Positions 1-6,702 are shown, counted from the first letter of the stretch. The stretch: 6,923 nt of DNA from Acidobacteriota bacterium (GCA_021782675.1 JAJXUS010000108.1:1-6923), one strand, 5' to 3'. The notes: generated by a model not told the origin, from the letters alone. Numbers and translations: made by a program.

Positions 1-711
1 ATGCAGGCGGTGGCGCTGCTGCCGCCGGATGGCGCGCACCGATTCAAGTTGCGCCTTCAAGTGATGAATATTGCGCCCGATGCGCCGGCGGTCCGTTTCG
101 AGCTTCGTCTCACCCGGCCCGCGCGTGCCGATGCCGCCGCCCAGTTGCGACATGGCGCGCCCGCGTCCGGCAAGCCGCGGCAGCAGGTACTCCAGTTGCG
201 CCAGCTCCACCTGCAACTGCCCTTCCCGTGTTCGCGCATGGGCGGCGAAGATATCCAGGATTAACTGGGTGCGATCGATGACGCGGCACGGCAGCAGACG
301 CTCCAGCTCCCGTAACTGCGAAGGAGATAAGTCCTGCTGAAAGATGATCAGGTCGGCATTGCGCGCGCGCGCGGTGGCGGCAATCTCCTCGACCTTGCCT
401 TTGCCCACCAGCGTCGCCGGATCGGGCTGCTCCCGGCGCTGCTGCAGCACCTCCAGCACGTTGCCCCCGGCACTGATGGCCAGCTCGCGGCACTCCTCGG
501 CCTCCGGCGAAAGCCCACGCACGGGCAATAATTGGCTGCTTTCGCCACCTTCCGAATCTCCTTCGGCTCGCGCCTGCAGCGCCGCGCTGCGCGCCAGCCG
601 TGCGGCGGTGCCGACAGGGTTGCGGTACCGGCGTCCGGTAAACTCACAGGCCACGATCAGAACATCATTGGTCGTCGAGTTCCCACTCAACTGCGTTGAA
701 GTTTTGCTCAA
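1..711 (-). CDS. hflX: Ribosome-associated GTPase HflX, N-terminal part (runs off left edge)
   Basis: HflX is a translation-factor-related GTPase that binds the 50S subunit and splits stalled or stress-inactivated ribosomes. The frame is open for 237 codons to the window edge. It shows the HflX N-terminal domain, including VGKGKVEEI (about residues 102-110), then the family glycine-rich stretch [12 protein letters not shown] (191-202) followed by KLETDRRR. The linker helix ([16 protein letters not shown]) comes next, just before where the G domain would start. The P-loop and the rest of the G domain lie outside the window. An in-frame TAG sits at 717-715 and no ATG follows, so the start must be non-ATG. 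I chose TTG at 711 because it overlaps the TGA of an upstream small ORF (TTGA), although the Shine-Dalgarno match is weak. TTG at 690 is the alternative; GTG at 654 would cut into the first conserved strand. It lies 115 nt downstream of the permease gene on the same strand. Identity is near certain; the start is not. Confidence 0.95.
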   Translation of the reverse strand, partial: MSKTSTQLSGNSTTNDVLIVACEFTGRRYRNPVGTAARLARSAALQARAEGDSEGGESSQLLPVRGLSPEAEECRELAISAGGNVLEVLQQRREQPDPATLVGKGKVEEIAATARARNADLIIFQQDLSPSQLRELERLLPCRVIDRTQLILDIFAAHARTREGQLQVELAQLEYLLPRLAGRGRAMSQLGGGIGTRGPGETKLETDRRRIGRNIHHLKAQLESVRAIRRQQRHRLH

Positions 712-830
712 ACGCTATCGTCCATTCTCATCGCACGCCCACCTTGACGGCGCTGGCATTGCAGCACAACGCGCTTTCTGCACCACAGCCTGCGGCCCAA
801 TGTTCTGCGGGTAAGATGCGCCATTGTCAT
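708..830 (-). other. Doubtful 40-codon ORF bridging the permease and hflX
   Basis: An ATG at 830 overlaps the permease stop (ATGA), and the ORF ends with a TGA at 710-708 that overlaps the proposed TTG start of hflX (TTGA). The 40-residue product is rich in arginine and has no domain or signal I recognise. The double overlap is the geometry of translational coupling, so the ORF could act as a leader that passes ribosomes from the permease to hflX. Arg-rich short ORFs also arise by chance in GC-rich spacers, and its composition does not look like a stable protein. I list it for the overlap geometry only. Confidence 0.15.
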
Positions 831-1672
831 AACGCCGCCGTCGAACCGACGGCGACCCGGGTGCGCGGATCGAGCTGGTCGCGCAGTCCATCCCCTATAA
901 AGTTGAACGCCAGCACCGCGATCATAATGGCAATGCCGGGAAAGATGACCATATGCGGAGCGTCGAAGAGATGCGCGCGGGCATCGTTCAGCATGACGCC
1001 CCAGCTTGGCGCGGGCGGCGGAACGCCCAGGCCGAGAAAACTCAGCGTCGCCTCCGCCAGAATGACGCCGGCCATGCCGATGGCAGCCTGCACCAGCACG
1101 GGCTGCATGATGTTCGGCAGAATATGGCGCACCACAATGCGGAGATCGCTCGCACCCATGGCCCGCGCCGCCTCGATGAACTCCCGCTCGCGCACGGCCA
1201 GAACCTGCGCGCGCACCAGCCGCGCATAGCCCACCCAGCCGGTTACCGACAGTGCCAGGATCAGGTTGCCCATCCCCGGCCCCAGAAACGCCACCAGCGC
1301 AATCGCCACCAGAATGCTGGGCAGCGCCATAAATGTGTTCATCGCGACGACGTTCAGCCCGACATCGACCCAGCCGCCATAGAACCCGGCCAACGCCCCG
1401 AGAATGGTCCCGCTGACCAGCGCCAGCGCCACCACAGAGCTGGCGACGAGCATCGAAATCCGCGCCCCATAGATGACACGCGAGAGCACGTCGCGACCCA
1501 GCTCATCGGTACCGAACCAATGCGCGGCCGACGGCGACGCCAGCCGCACATGCAGGTGGATCGCTGCCGGGTCATACGGGGCAATCCAGGGCGCAAAGAG
1601 TGCCAGAATCACCAGAACGGCCAGACAGACCAGTCCGAAAAACGCCAGCGGCTGAGAGCGGAGAGCGCGCAT
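827..1672 (-). CDS. ABC transporter permease, DppC/OppC family
   Basis: This is an inner-membrane subunit of a peptide/nickel-type ABC importer, which normally pairs with a DppB/OppB permease, two ATPases and a binding protein. At 281 aa it has the usual family length. A first membrane segment (about residues 9-31) leads to the typical APYDP motif (31-35). The conserved HWFGTDELGRDVLSR block (51-65) comes next, then further hydrophobic segments. The EAA coupling loop that contacts the ATPase is EAARAMGASDLRIVVRHILPN (split here as EAARAMGAS, 167-175, and RHILPN, 182-187). SFLGLGVPPPAPSWG (211-225) is also typical. The frame stays open to an ATG at 1855, but that would overlap the divergent glycosyltransferase leader and add 61 residues unlike the family. 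The ATG at 1672 fits the family N-terminus, though it lacks a good Shine-Dalgarno sequence. No partner subunit is in the window, so the substrate (peptide, nickel or other) cannot be assigned. Confidence 0.93.
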   Translation of the reverse strand: MRALRSQPLAFFGLVCLAVLVILALFAPWIAPYDPAAIHLHVRLASPSAAHWFGTDELGRDVLSRVIYGARISMLVASSVVALALVSGTILGALAGFYGGWVDVGLNVVAMNTFMALPSILVAIALVAFLGPGMGNLILALSVTGWVGYARLVRAQVLAVREREFIEAARAMGASDLRIVVRHILPNIMQPVLVQAAIGMAGVILAEATLSFLGLGVPPPAPSWGVMLNDARAHLFDAPHMVIFPGIAIMIAVLAFNFIGDGLRDQLDPRTRVAVGSTAAL

Positions 1673-1802
1673 CCAAGCAGATTGTAGAACGCCAGGGTCT
1701 GGATCGCCCCGGTCCGCGGCCCCCCCTGTGCTCGGCCCGGAATGATATGGTAAGGACACTGAACCGCGAAGATTGGTTGGCCACGAAAGGCTGTCTTTTC
1801 GC

Positions 1803-1840
1803 GCTGCCGACGGGTGAGAGAGTTCGCCCGATCCGGCAGC
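1803..1840 (+). promoter_or_regulatory. Strong hairpin in the leader of the glycosyltransferase operon
   Basis: GCTGCCG (1803-1809) pairs perfectly with CGGCAGC (1834-1840). Inside it, CGGGTGA (1811-1817) pairs with TCGCCCG (1824-1830) with one G-U wobble, leaving a 6-nt loop and a 1/3-nt internal loop. That makes about 14 base pairs in 38 nt, ending 48 nt before the GTG start. No T-run follows on either strand, so it is not a classic intrinsic terminator. A 5'-leader regulatory or mRNA-stabilising structure, or a protein-binding inverted repeat, are possible. The pairing is read from the sequence; any function is inference. Confidence 0.4.
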
Positions 1841-1877
1841 CGGAGTAAGACCCATGCACGACCTGGCTGGACATTAC

Positions 1878-1881
1878 AGGA
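1878..1881 (+). promoter_or_regulatory. Ribosome binding site selecting the GTG start at 1889
   Basis: AGGA lies 7 nt before GTG 1889. This supports the downstream start over GTG 1814, which has no comparable site and would add 25 residues that the family lacks. Confidence 0.65.
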
Positions 1882-1888
1882 CGCACCC

Positions 1889-3169
1889 GTGAACGTTTCG
1901 CAGAAGCGAATTCTGCTGGCATCTCCATTTTTCTATCCGGAACCCATCTCGACCGGGAAGGCAAACCAGCACCTGGCAGAGGCGCTGGCCGCTGAAGACC
2001 ACGCGCTCACAGTTCTCTGCTCGCATCCCCTTTATCCCACCTGGCGCCCTGAGACCAGCCACGCCCCGTTGCCCGGCATGACCATCCTGCGCGGTGGTGC
2101 GCAGGTACGCTACCCGCACTCCATGCCGCTGCGCCGCATGGTTCTTGAGGTGTGGTTCGCGCTCTACGCGGTGCGCCGCGCCTGGAAACTCCGCCGCTCC
2201 GTCGACGTGCTGGTCAGTATCCTGCCGCCCAGCCTGTTCGCTTTATGTCTGGATCGCCTGTTGCCGCGCCGCGTCCGCCGGGTCGCTGTTATCCATGATC
2301 TGCAGGGTGTTCTGGCCGCGCAGGAAAAAAGCACAGCCCGGCGGCTCATTATCCGGATGATCCAGTGTGTCGAGAGCCGCGCGTTCCAGGCGCAGGACCT
2401 GCTGATTTTTTTCTCCGAGGACATGGCGCAGGCCGCTCAGCGTGCCTATCGGCTGCAGCCGCAGAAGTGCACCGTGCAGTATCCGTTCGTCACCATCCCG
2501 GCGACAGCGTCAGGAACAGGCAGCCGGCTGGCGAGCCAGTTCCCCGCCGCGCAGCAGCATGTCGTCTACTCCGGAGCACTGGGCTACAAACAGAATTCTC
2601 ATGCCATGGTGCGGCTGATGCAGCTTGCCGCGGTCCGTCATCCGGAGATCGGCTTTCACGTGCTGTCCGGCGGTCCGTTTTATGAAGAGTTGCGGGCCGA
2701 GTATGAACGCATCCCCGGCCCGCGCGTGCAGTTTCACCCCCTGGTCGCGCAGCATGACCTGCCCGAGCTCTACGCCCGCTCGACCATCCAGATCATCCCG
2801 CAAGCGCCGGGCACAGAAGCTGGAGCGTTGCCCTCCAAACTGCCGAACCTGCTGGCCGCCGGCGTCTACCTGCTGGCGCTTTGTTCTGCTGAAAGCGAAG
2901 TAGGCCGGCTGCTTCGGCGCGCCGGCACCGGCACGCTGGTCGAATCCTGGGACGACGCGCTATTCTTCGCCCGGCTGGAGGAAGCTCTGGCGATCGTTCG
3001 AACCGAGTCCGCGGCTGCCCGCAGAGCGCGCATCCAGCCATTGCTGCCGGAGTTTCAGGTAAGCAACCTGGTGGCAATGGTCACCGGCACGCGGCCACGC
3101 ATTACCGACACGCCACCTCCAGAGCCGGCGACAGAGCCCGTTGCTCTGTCGGGAAGTTTCCGCGGATGA
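1889..3169 (+). CDS. Glycosyltransferase family 4, WcaI-like
   Basis: This is a cytoplasmic or membrane-associated GT-B-fold transferase that moves a sugar from a nucleotide donor onto a growing polysaccharide repeat unit. From the GTG start it is 426 aa, close to E. coli WcaI. The N-terminal Rossmann part starts at RILLASPFFYPEPISTGK (7-24), with the acceptor-side SPFFYPEP...GK pattern of WcaI-like GT4 enzymes, and HPLYPTW (46-52) matches the family PPYYP region. HDLQG is at 136-140. The donor-binding half has YSGALGYKQN (227-236) and EAGALPSKLPNLLAAG (310-325), which resembles the LPSKLTNILAVG stretch of WcaI. The tail (about 400-426) is Pro/Glu-rich and looks disordered. It is first in a same-strand cluster; the next gene starts 16 nt after its stop. 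WcaI is reported as a fucosyltransferase in colanic acid synthesis. With fcl two genes away, GDP-L-fucose is a plausible donor, but that is inference. Confidence 0.88.
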   Translation: MNVSQKRILLASPFFYPEPISTGKANQHLAEALAAEDHALTVLCSHPLYPTWRPETSHAPLPGMTILRGGAQVRYPHSMPLRRMVLEVWFALYAVRRAWKLRRSVDVLVSILPPSLFALCLDRLLPRRVRRVAVIHDLQGVLAAQEKSTARRLIIRMIQCVESRAFQAQDLLIFFSEDMAQAAQRAYRLQPQKCTVQYPFVTIPATASGTGSRLASQFPAAQQHVVYSGALGYKQNSHAMVRLMQLAAVRHPEIGFHVLSGGPFYEELRAEYERIPGPRVQFHPLVAQHDLPELYARSTIQIIPQAPGTEAGALPSKLPNLLAAGVYLLALCSAESEVGRLLRRAGTGTLVESWDDALFFARLEEALAIVRTESAAARRARIQPLLPEFQVSNLVAMVTGTRPRITDTPPPEPATEPVALSGSFRG

Positions 3170-3173
3170 GCGC

Positions 3174-3178
3174 AGGAG
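3174..3178 (+). promoter_or_regulatory. Ribosome binding site selecting the GTG start at 3186
   Basis: AGGAG lies 7 nt before GTG 3186, just after the stop of the upstream glycosyltransferase. It argues against the in-frame upstream TTG at 3141, which lies within the glycosyltransferase gene. Confidence 0.75.
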
Positions 3179-3185
3179 TCTGGCT

Positions 3186-4226
3186 GTGAACGCGAAGACC
3201 TGCGTCATCTTTGGAGGCACCGGCTGCATCGGCACGCATCTTGCACTGCACCTGATGGCGCAGCCGGGCTTCGAACGCATCCAGCTCGCCGATATTCGCC
3301 CTCTGCGCGACGACGCCTACGCCAATCCCCTGCGCGCGGCGCTTGCAGGCCAAGGCGACGGCCCGAGGGTTGAATACGTTCCCTGCGATGTGCGTCAGCC
3401 AATCCTGCAGCCGGAGCTGGCCGGCGGCGCGGACCTGATTGTGAATCTCGCCGCCATCCATCGCGAGCCCGGCCACGAGCACCACGAGTATTACCGGACG
3501 AATCTGCCCGGCGCACAGAACGTTTGCGACTACGCTGCCCGCACCCTCAGCCAACACATTGTCTTCACCAGCAGCATTGCGCCGTATGGCTCCTCGGATG
3601 CCGCGCGCGATGAAGATTCCCTCCCGATGCCCGAGACGGCGTACGGCGGCTCTAAGCTGGTCGCGGAAAAGATCCACATCGCCTGGCAGCACGCAGCGGC
3701 TGGGCGAAGGCTAGCGATTCTGCGCCCGGGAGTTGTCTTTGGTGCCGGAGAGCACGCCAACGTGGCGCGGCTGGCCCGCAGCCTGGCACGCGGCTACTTT
3801 GCATACATGGCCAACCGCGATACCCGGAAGGCCGGTATCTATGTCAAAGAGCTGAGCCGCGTGATGCAGTTTGCGGTCGAGCATCAGGAGCAAGGCCACG
3901 ATCCTGTCCTTGTCTGGAACGCCTCGATGGATCCGCCGCCGATGCTCAGTGAATATGTACAGGCCATCTGCACCGTGGGCGGCTTTCGCATTCCGCGTCT
4001 CTCGGTGCCGCGTGGCGTGCTGGTCGCTGCATCGTATCCCATTGCTGCGGCCGCTCAGCTCACCGGCCGGCGGTCTGCAATAAGCCCGGTACGCATGCGC
4101 AAAGTCTCGCCAGGAACACACATTGCGCCCAAGCGGCTGCGCGAACTTGGCTATCGCTACCGCTATACGATGGAGCAGGCAATGGCAGACTGGAAGAACG
4201 ATGCGCCGGAAGACTTCGCCCGATAG
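3186..4226 (+). CDS. NAD(P)-dependent sugar-nucleotide epimerase/dehydratase (extended SDR)
   Basis: This is a cytoplasmic extended short-chain dehydrogenase/reductase of 346 aa, expected to epimerise, dehydrate or reduce an NDP-sugar. The N-terminal Rossmann fold shows FGGTGCIG (9-16), the GxxGxxG cofactor loop. An acidic residue follows at the end of the second strand (LADIRP, 34-39; Asp36), which favours NAD. CDVRQP (67-72) and VNLAAIHRE (86-94) are typical strand ends. The catalytic set is Ser129/130 in TSS (128-130), then Tyr153 and Lys157 in YGGSK. LRPGVVFGAGEH (179-190) is the substrate-side motif. The C-terminal 100 residues are less conserved and define specificity I cannot read. It sits between a glycosyltransferase and fcl, 37 nt before the latter, so a role in making a second nucleotide sugar for the same polysaccharide is likely. 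UDP-glucose/GlcNAc 4-epimerase and 4-ketoreductase activities are both possible. Confidence 0.87.
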   Translation: MNAKTCVIFGGTGCIGTHLALHLMAQPGFERIQLADIRPLRDDAYANPLRAALAGQGDGPRVEYVPCDVRQPILQPELAGGADLIVNLAAIHREPGHEHHEYYRTNLPGAQNVCDYAARTLSQHIVFTSSIAPYGSSDAARDEDSLPMPETAYGGSKLVAEKIHIAWQHAAAGRRLAILRPGVVFGAGEHANVARLARSLARGYFAYMANRDTRKAGIYVKELSRVMQFAVEHQEQGHDPVLVWNASMDPPPMLSEYVQAICTVGGFRIPRLSVPRGVLVAASYPIAAAAQLTGRRSAISPVRMRKVSPGTHIAPKRLRELGYRYRYTMEQAMADWKNDAPEDFAR

Positions 4227-4263
4227 AACGCTCCTCTCCGCGCATAATTTGTAAGGAACCATC

Positions 4264-5277
4264 ATGAGCACAAACGCAGCCGCAGGCCAACCCGACGAGC
4301 CCATGCACGCTGCAAGCCGCGTTTTTGTTGCCGGTCATCGCGGCCTGGTCGGCTCGGCGATCACGCGGCGTCTTGTCAATGCGGGCTATCGCCACGTCCT
4401 CACTCGCTCCCGCGCGGAACTTGACCTGCGCGTCCGCGAAGCCGTCCGGCGCTTCTTCCACGCCGAGCGGCCGGAGTACGTCGTTCTTGCGGCCGCGCGC
4501 GTGGGCGGCATCCAGGCCAACAACGCCAACCCCGCCGACTTCATCACGGAAAATCTGCTGCTGCAGACCGCAGTCATTGATGCCTGCCGCGAATTCGCCG
4601 TCACGCGACTGCTGTTTCTCGGCTCCAGTTGCATCTATCCGCGCCTGTGCTCGCAGCCCATTCGCGAGGAGTATCTGTTGTCGGGTCCGCTGGAGCCGAC
4701 CAACCGGCCCTACGCTGTCGCGAAGATCGCCGGCATTGAGCAGTGCTGGGCCAATAACCGGCAGCACGGCACCCGCTTTGTGGCCGCCATGCCAACCAAT
4801 CTCTACGGCCCCGGCGACAACTTTGACCTGCAGAACTCCCATGTGCTGCCGGCGCTGCTGCGCAAGGCGCTGCTGGCCAAAGATGCCGGCGCAGCGCAGA
4901 TGGAAGTCTGGGGCACAGGCACGCCGCGCCGCGAATTTCTCTACGTGGACGATCTGGCCGAGGCCTGCGTCTTCCTGCTGGAGCTGCCGCCGGAGCGCTA
5001 CGCCACCCTGCTCTCCGCCGAGGATCCTCCGCTCATCAACATCGGAGCGGGCGAAGACCTGAGCATCCGCGAGCTGGCCGAGCTTGTGTGCCGCATCGTC
5101 GGCTACAACGGCAGGCTGACCTTCGACGCCTCGCGCCCCGACGGCACGCCGCGCAAGCTGCTGGATATTCGACGCATTCGAGCGCTGGGCTGGCAGCCAC
5201 GCATCAGCCTGGACGACGGCATCCGCCGCACCTGTGCCGCCATGGGCGACAGATTTGCCTTTCCCGGGAGGGTTTAA
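4264..5277 (+). CDS. fcl: GDP-L-fucose synthase
   Basis: Fcl (WcaG/GMER) converts GDP-4-keto-6-deoxy-D-mannose to GDP-L-fucose by 3,5-epimerisation and NADPH-dependent 4-reduction. The 337-aa product matches the family over its length. The cofactor loop is GHRGLVG (24-30), followed by AARVGGIQANN (77-87). LGSSCIYPR (119-127) carries the catalytic Ser122 and Cys123. LEPTNRPYAVAK (143-154) has Tyr150 and Lys154. NLYGPGDNFDLQNSHVLPALL (residues 179-199) includes His193, the counterpart of the acid/base His179 of E. coli. WGTGTPRREFLYVDD (216-230) is nearly invariant in the family. The Shine-Dalgarno AAGGA (4253-4257) lies 6 nt before this ATG. The next Met (residue 14) has no such site, so I keep the longer form, with about 17 residues before the first strand. 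The enzyme acts directly after GDP-mannose 4,6-dehydratase (Gmd), whose gene is not in this window. The stop codon overlaps the start of the CAP gene. Confidence 0.97.
   Translation: MSTNAAAGQPDEPMHAASRVFVAGHRGLVGSAITRRLVNAGYRHVLTRSRAELDLRVREAVRRFFHAERPEYVVLAAARVGGIQANNANPADFITENLLLQTAVIDACREFAVTRLLFLGSSCIYPRLCSQPIREEYLLSGPLEPTNRPYAVAKIAGIEQCWANNRQHGTRFVAAMPTNLYGPGDNFDLQNSHVLPALLRKALLAKDAGAAQMEVWGTGTPRREFLYVDDLAEACVFLLELPPERYATLLSAEDPPLINIGAGEDLSIRELAELVCRIVGYNGRLTFDASRPDGTPRKLLDIRRIRALGWQPRISLDDGIRRTCAAMGDRFAFPGRV
5266..5272 (+). promoter_or_regulatory. Strong ribosome binding site of the CAP gene inside the end of fcl
   Basis: GGGAGGG lies 4 nt before ATG 5277, within the last codons of fcl. 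It fixes the start of the signal peptide of the CAP protein and rejects the longer in-frame extension from GTG 5088. The short spacing and the TAATG overlap fit coupled translation. Confidence 0.8.
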
Positions 5278-6065
5278 TGTCCAGAACCATTGGTCGCAAG
5301 CTGCTGCATTCCGCGATGATTGCTGCTGCTCTGCTCGCCCTGCCCGCGCTTGCGCAATATGGCCAGTACGCCCACATGACACCCGGCGAGCAAGCTGCAG
5401 CGCAGTCGTTAATCGCGGACGCCAATCAGGACCGCGCCCGCTACGGCCTGGGGCCGCTGCGCGTAGACCCAAATCTGACCGCTGCTGCCTGGCAGCATGA
5501 GCAGATCATGCTGCGCTCCCGTGGTCTGTCCCACCAACTTCCTGGAGAACCGGACCTGACGGCGCGCATTCAACAGGCAGGCGTGCGCTGCTCGACGGTG
5601 GCAGAAAATCTGGCAGAGGCGCCGACTCCGGGACAGATCAACAATGAGTGGATGCATTCGCCACCGCATCGCGCCAATCTGCTGGATCCACGGCTGAACG
5701 CCGTCGGCGTCGCTGTTACCAGGCGTAATGGCGAGTTGTACGCGGTGCAGGACTTTGCCCGCGAACTGCAAACCCTGACGCCCATGCAACAGGAGCAACA
5801 GGTAGCGACGCTGCTGCGTGCCCGCGGATTAAGCGTTGAAAAGGGTGGCGGCCTGGCGCATGAATACTGCGACCGCGATCCAGCACATGCACGGCCGCTG
5901 CCGAAGCTGGTAATGCGCTACAGCACGGCAGACCTCAGCCGTCTGACCGCTCAGGTGGAGCAGGGCATCCGATCCGGCCGCTTTCGGCGCGCGGATGTTG
6001 CCGCGTGCCACGGCAGCATGGAAAACGGCTTTGCCGCCTATCAGATTGTGCTGCTGCTTTACTGA
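5277..6065 (+). CDS. Secreted CAP/SCP-domain protein with a C-terminal extension
   Basis: The 262-aa protein begins with a Sec signal peptide: basic RKLLH, hydrophobic AMIAAALLALP and a predicted cleavage after ALA (about residue 26). A CAP domain (SCP/PR-1 type) covers about residues 37-162: ANQDRARYGLGPLRVDPNL (49-67), SHQLPG with His86, AENLA with Glu110, and NNEWMHSPPHRANLL (122-136) with His131. These residues correspond to the conserved His/Glu cleft of the family. Bacterial CAP proteins are extracytoplasmic and mostly without known activity. The last 100 residues (163-262) contain Cys198 and Cys245 and match no domain I recognise; with Cys105 they could form a disulfide in the periplasm. 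The gene overlaps fcl by 1 nt (TAATG) and has a strong Shine-Dalgarno sequence. It ends convergently against the AhpD-like gene, with a 7-nt overlap. The link to fucose synthesis is by position only. Confidence 0.9.
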   Translation: MSRTIGRKLLHSAMIAAALLALPALAQYGQYAHMTPGEQAAAQSLIADANQDRARYGLGPLRVDPNLTAAAWQHEQIMLRSRGLSHQLPGEPDLTARIQQAGVRCSTVAENLAEAPTPGQINNEWMHSPPHRANLLDPRLNAVGVAVTRRNGELYAVQDFARELQTLTPMQQEQQVATLLRARGLSVEKGGGLAHEYCDRDPAHARPLPKLVMRYSTADLSRLTAQVEQGIRSGRFRRADVAACHGSMENGFAAYQIVLLLY

Positions 6066-6628
6066 GCCAGCGCGGCTTCCGGCTCCGGCGTAGCATTGGC
6101 CGGCCCGGTCGGCTCCATATCCAGCATGTTGTTAAAGCGGTTGAAGTAGTTGAACAGGCCGATCGCGCCCATCAGTTCCACCACTTCGCCTTCGCTGTAA
6201 AAGCCGCGCAGGTCCGCCCATTCTTCATCGGTAAGTGGACCTTCATTCCGCGTCATGCGCTCGGCCAACCGCAACGCGCAACGTTCCGCGGGTGTAAACG
6301 CATCGGCGGGTCCGGAACCCTCGAGCGCTGACAATTGCGCGTCTGTCCATCCCAGCTTTTTGGCGATGCGCGAATGAGACGCCAGGCAGTAGTCGCAGTG
6401 GTTCAACTGCGAAGTCCGGACGATCACCAGCTCTTTCAACCGCAGCGGCAGCGTACCGGTATGAAGAATCGCTTCAAAGTGCGCGATCATCGTCTGGAAT
6501 ATCTCCGGCCGGTGCGCAACCGTGCGAAACATGTTGGGCACATTGCCCCGCTGCTGCATGTAGCGGTCGTAAATGGCGCCCGTCGCGGCGTCCACTTCCC
6601 TGCGCGTCAAACGCGAAATTCTCGGCAT
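6059..6628 (-). CDS. Carboxymuconolactone decarboxylase (AhpD-like) family protein, peroxidase-related
   Basis: The 189-aa all-helical protein has the AhpD/CMD redox motif. Glu66, Cys78, Cys81 and His85 (in ELVIVRTS and NHCDYCLASH) have the same spacing (12, 3 and 4) as Glu118, Cys130, Cys133 and His137 of mycobacterial AhpD. AhpD-type proteins use this CxxC as a thiol-disulfide centre in alkylhydroperoxide reduction. Length and layout fit the 'uncharacterised peroxidase-related' branch, with an N-terminal helix (VPNMFRTVAHRPEIFQTM, 30-47) and a C-terminal GLFNYFNRFNNMLD (157-170). The likely function is a cytoplasmic peroxidase or thiol oxidoreductase; the electron donor is unknown. The ATG at 6628 is chosen over upstream ATGs because of the GGGAGGG site before it. 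The gene is divergent from the tRNA-Asn and convergent with the CAP gene, and its TAA lies inside the last sense codon of CAP. Confidence 0.9.
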   Translation of the reverse strand: MPRISRLTRREVDAATGAIYDRYMQQRGNVPNMFRTVAHRPEIFQTMIAHFEAILHTGTLPLRLKELVIVRTSQLNHCDYCLASHSRIAKKLGWTDAQLSALEGSGPADAFTPAERCALRLAERMTRNEGPLTDEEWADLRGFYSEGEVVELMGAIGLFNYFNRFNNMLDMEPTGPANATPEPEAALAQ

Positions 6629-6635
6629 CGGAAAA

Positions 6636-6642
6636 CCCTCCC
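6636..6642 (-). promoter_or_regulatory. Ribosome binding site selecting the AhpD-like start at 6628
   Basis: GGGAGGG (read on the minus strand) lies 7 nt before ATG 6628 and decides against the in-frame ATGs at 6670 and 6721. Just upstream TATGAT (6655-6650) is a good -10 match without a clear -35. It would give a short leader of roughly 20 nt. Confidence 0.7.
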
Positions 6643-6702
6643 GCTCTTCATCATAGAGCGCGGCCTGCATGCTTTTCCGCCGCCCCGGGGGCGCTGCATC
6701 GC

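Larger units (their letters stand above)
1673..1888. other. Divergent intergenic region between the permease and the sugar gene cluster
   Basis: These 216 nt separate two divergent genes and should hold both promoters. On the minus strand TATCAT (1747-1742) is a good -10 match but has no convincing -35. On the plus strand TATGGT (1746-1751) is a weak -10 candidate in the same spot. A run of seven C occurs at 1720-1726. Both flanking reading frames extend into this region (plus from GTG 1814, minus from ATG 1855), but these extensions overlap each other and do not resemble the protein families. I treat the region as non-coding. A strong hairpin within it is listed separately. Confidence 0.6.

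Noticed and set aside
953..1687. A 244-codon open frame on the plus strand opposite the permease
   Set aside because: The product is rich in Arg, Gln and His and shows no domain, whereas the minus strand carries a full DppC-type permease with its EAA loop.
1803..1840. Intrinsic terminator
   Set aside because: The hairpin is strong but lacks a T-run on either strand and lies before, not after, a transcription unit.
1673..1855. N-terminal extension of the permease from ATG 1855
   Set aside because: The added 61 residues are Ser/Gly/Pro-rich, unlike the family, and would overlap the divergent leader and hairpin.
5088..5276. N-terminal extension of the CAP protein from an in-frame GTG inside fcl
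   Set aside because: It would bury the signal peptide behind 63 Arg-rich residues; the ATG at 5277 has a strong ribosome binding site.
4060..5472. A 470-codon open frame on the minus strand opposite fcl
   Set aside because: It is a shadow of fcl and its neighbours. The plus strand encodes motif-perfect GDP-L-fucose synthase here, while the antisense product is low-complexity Ala/Gly/Arg/Gln-rich with no recognisable motif, as is common in GC-rich DNA.
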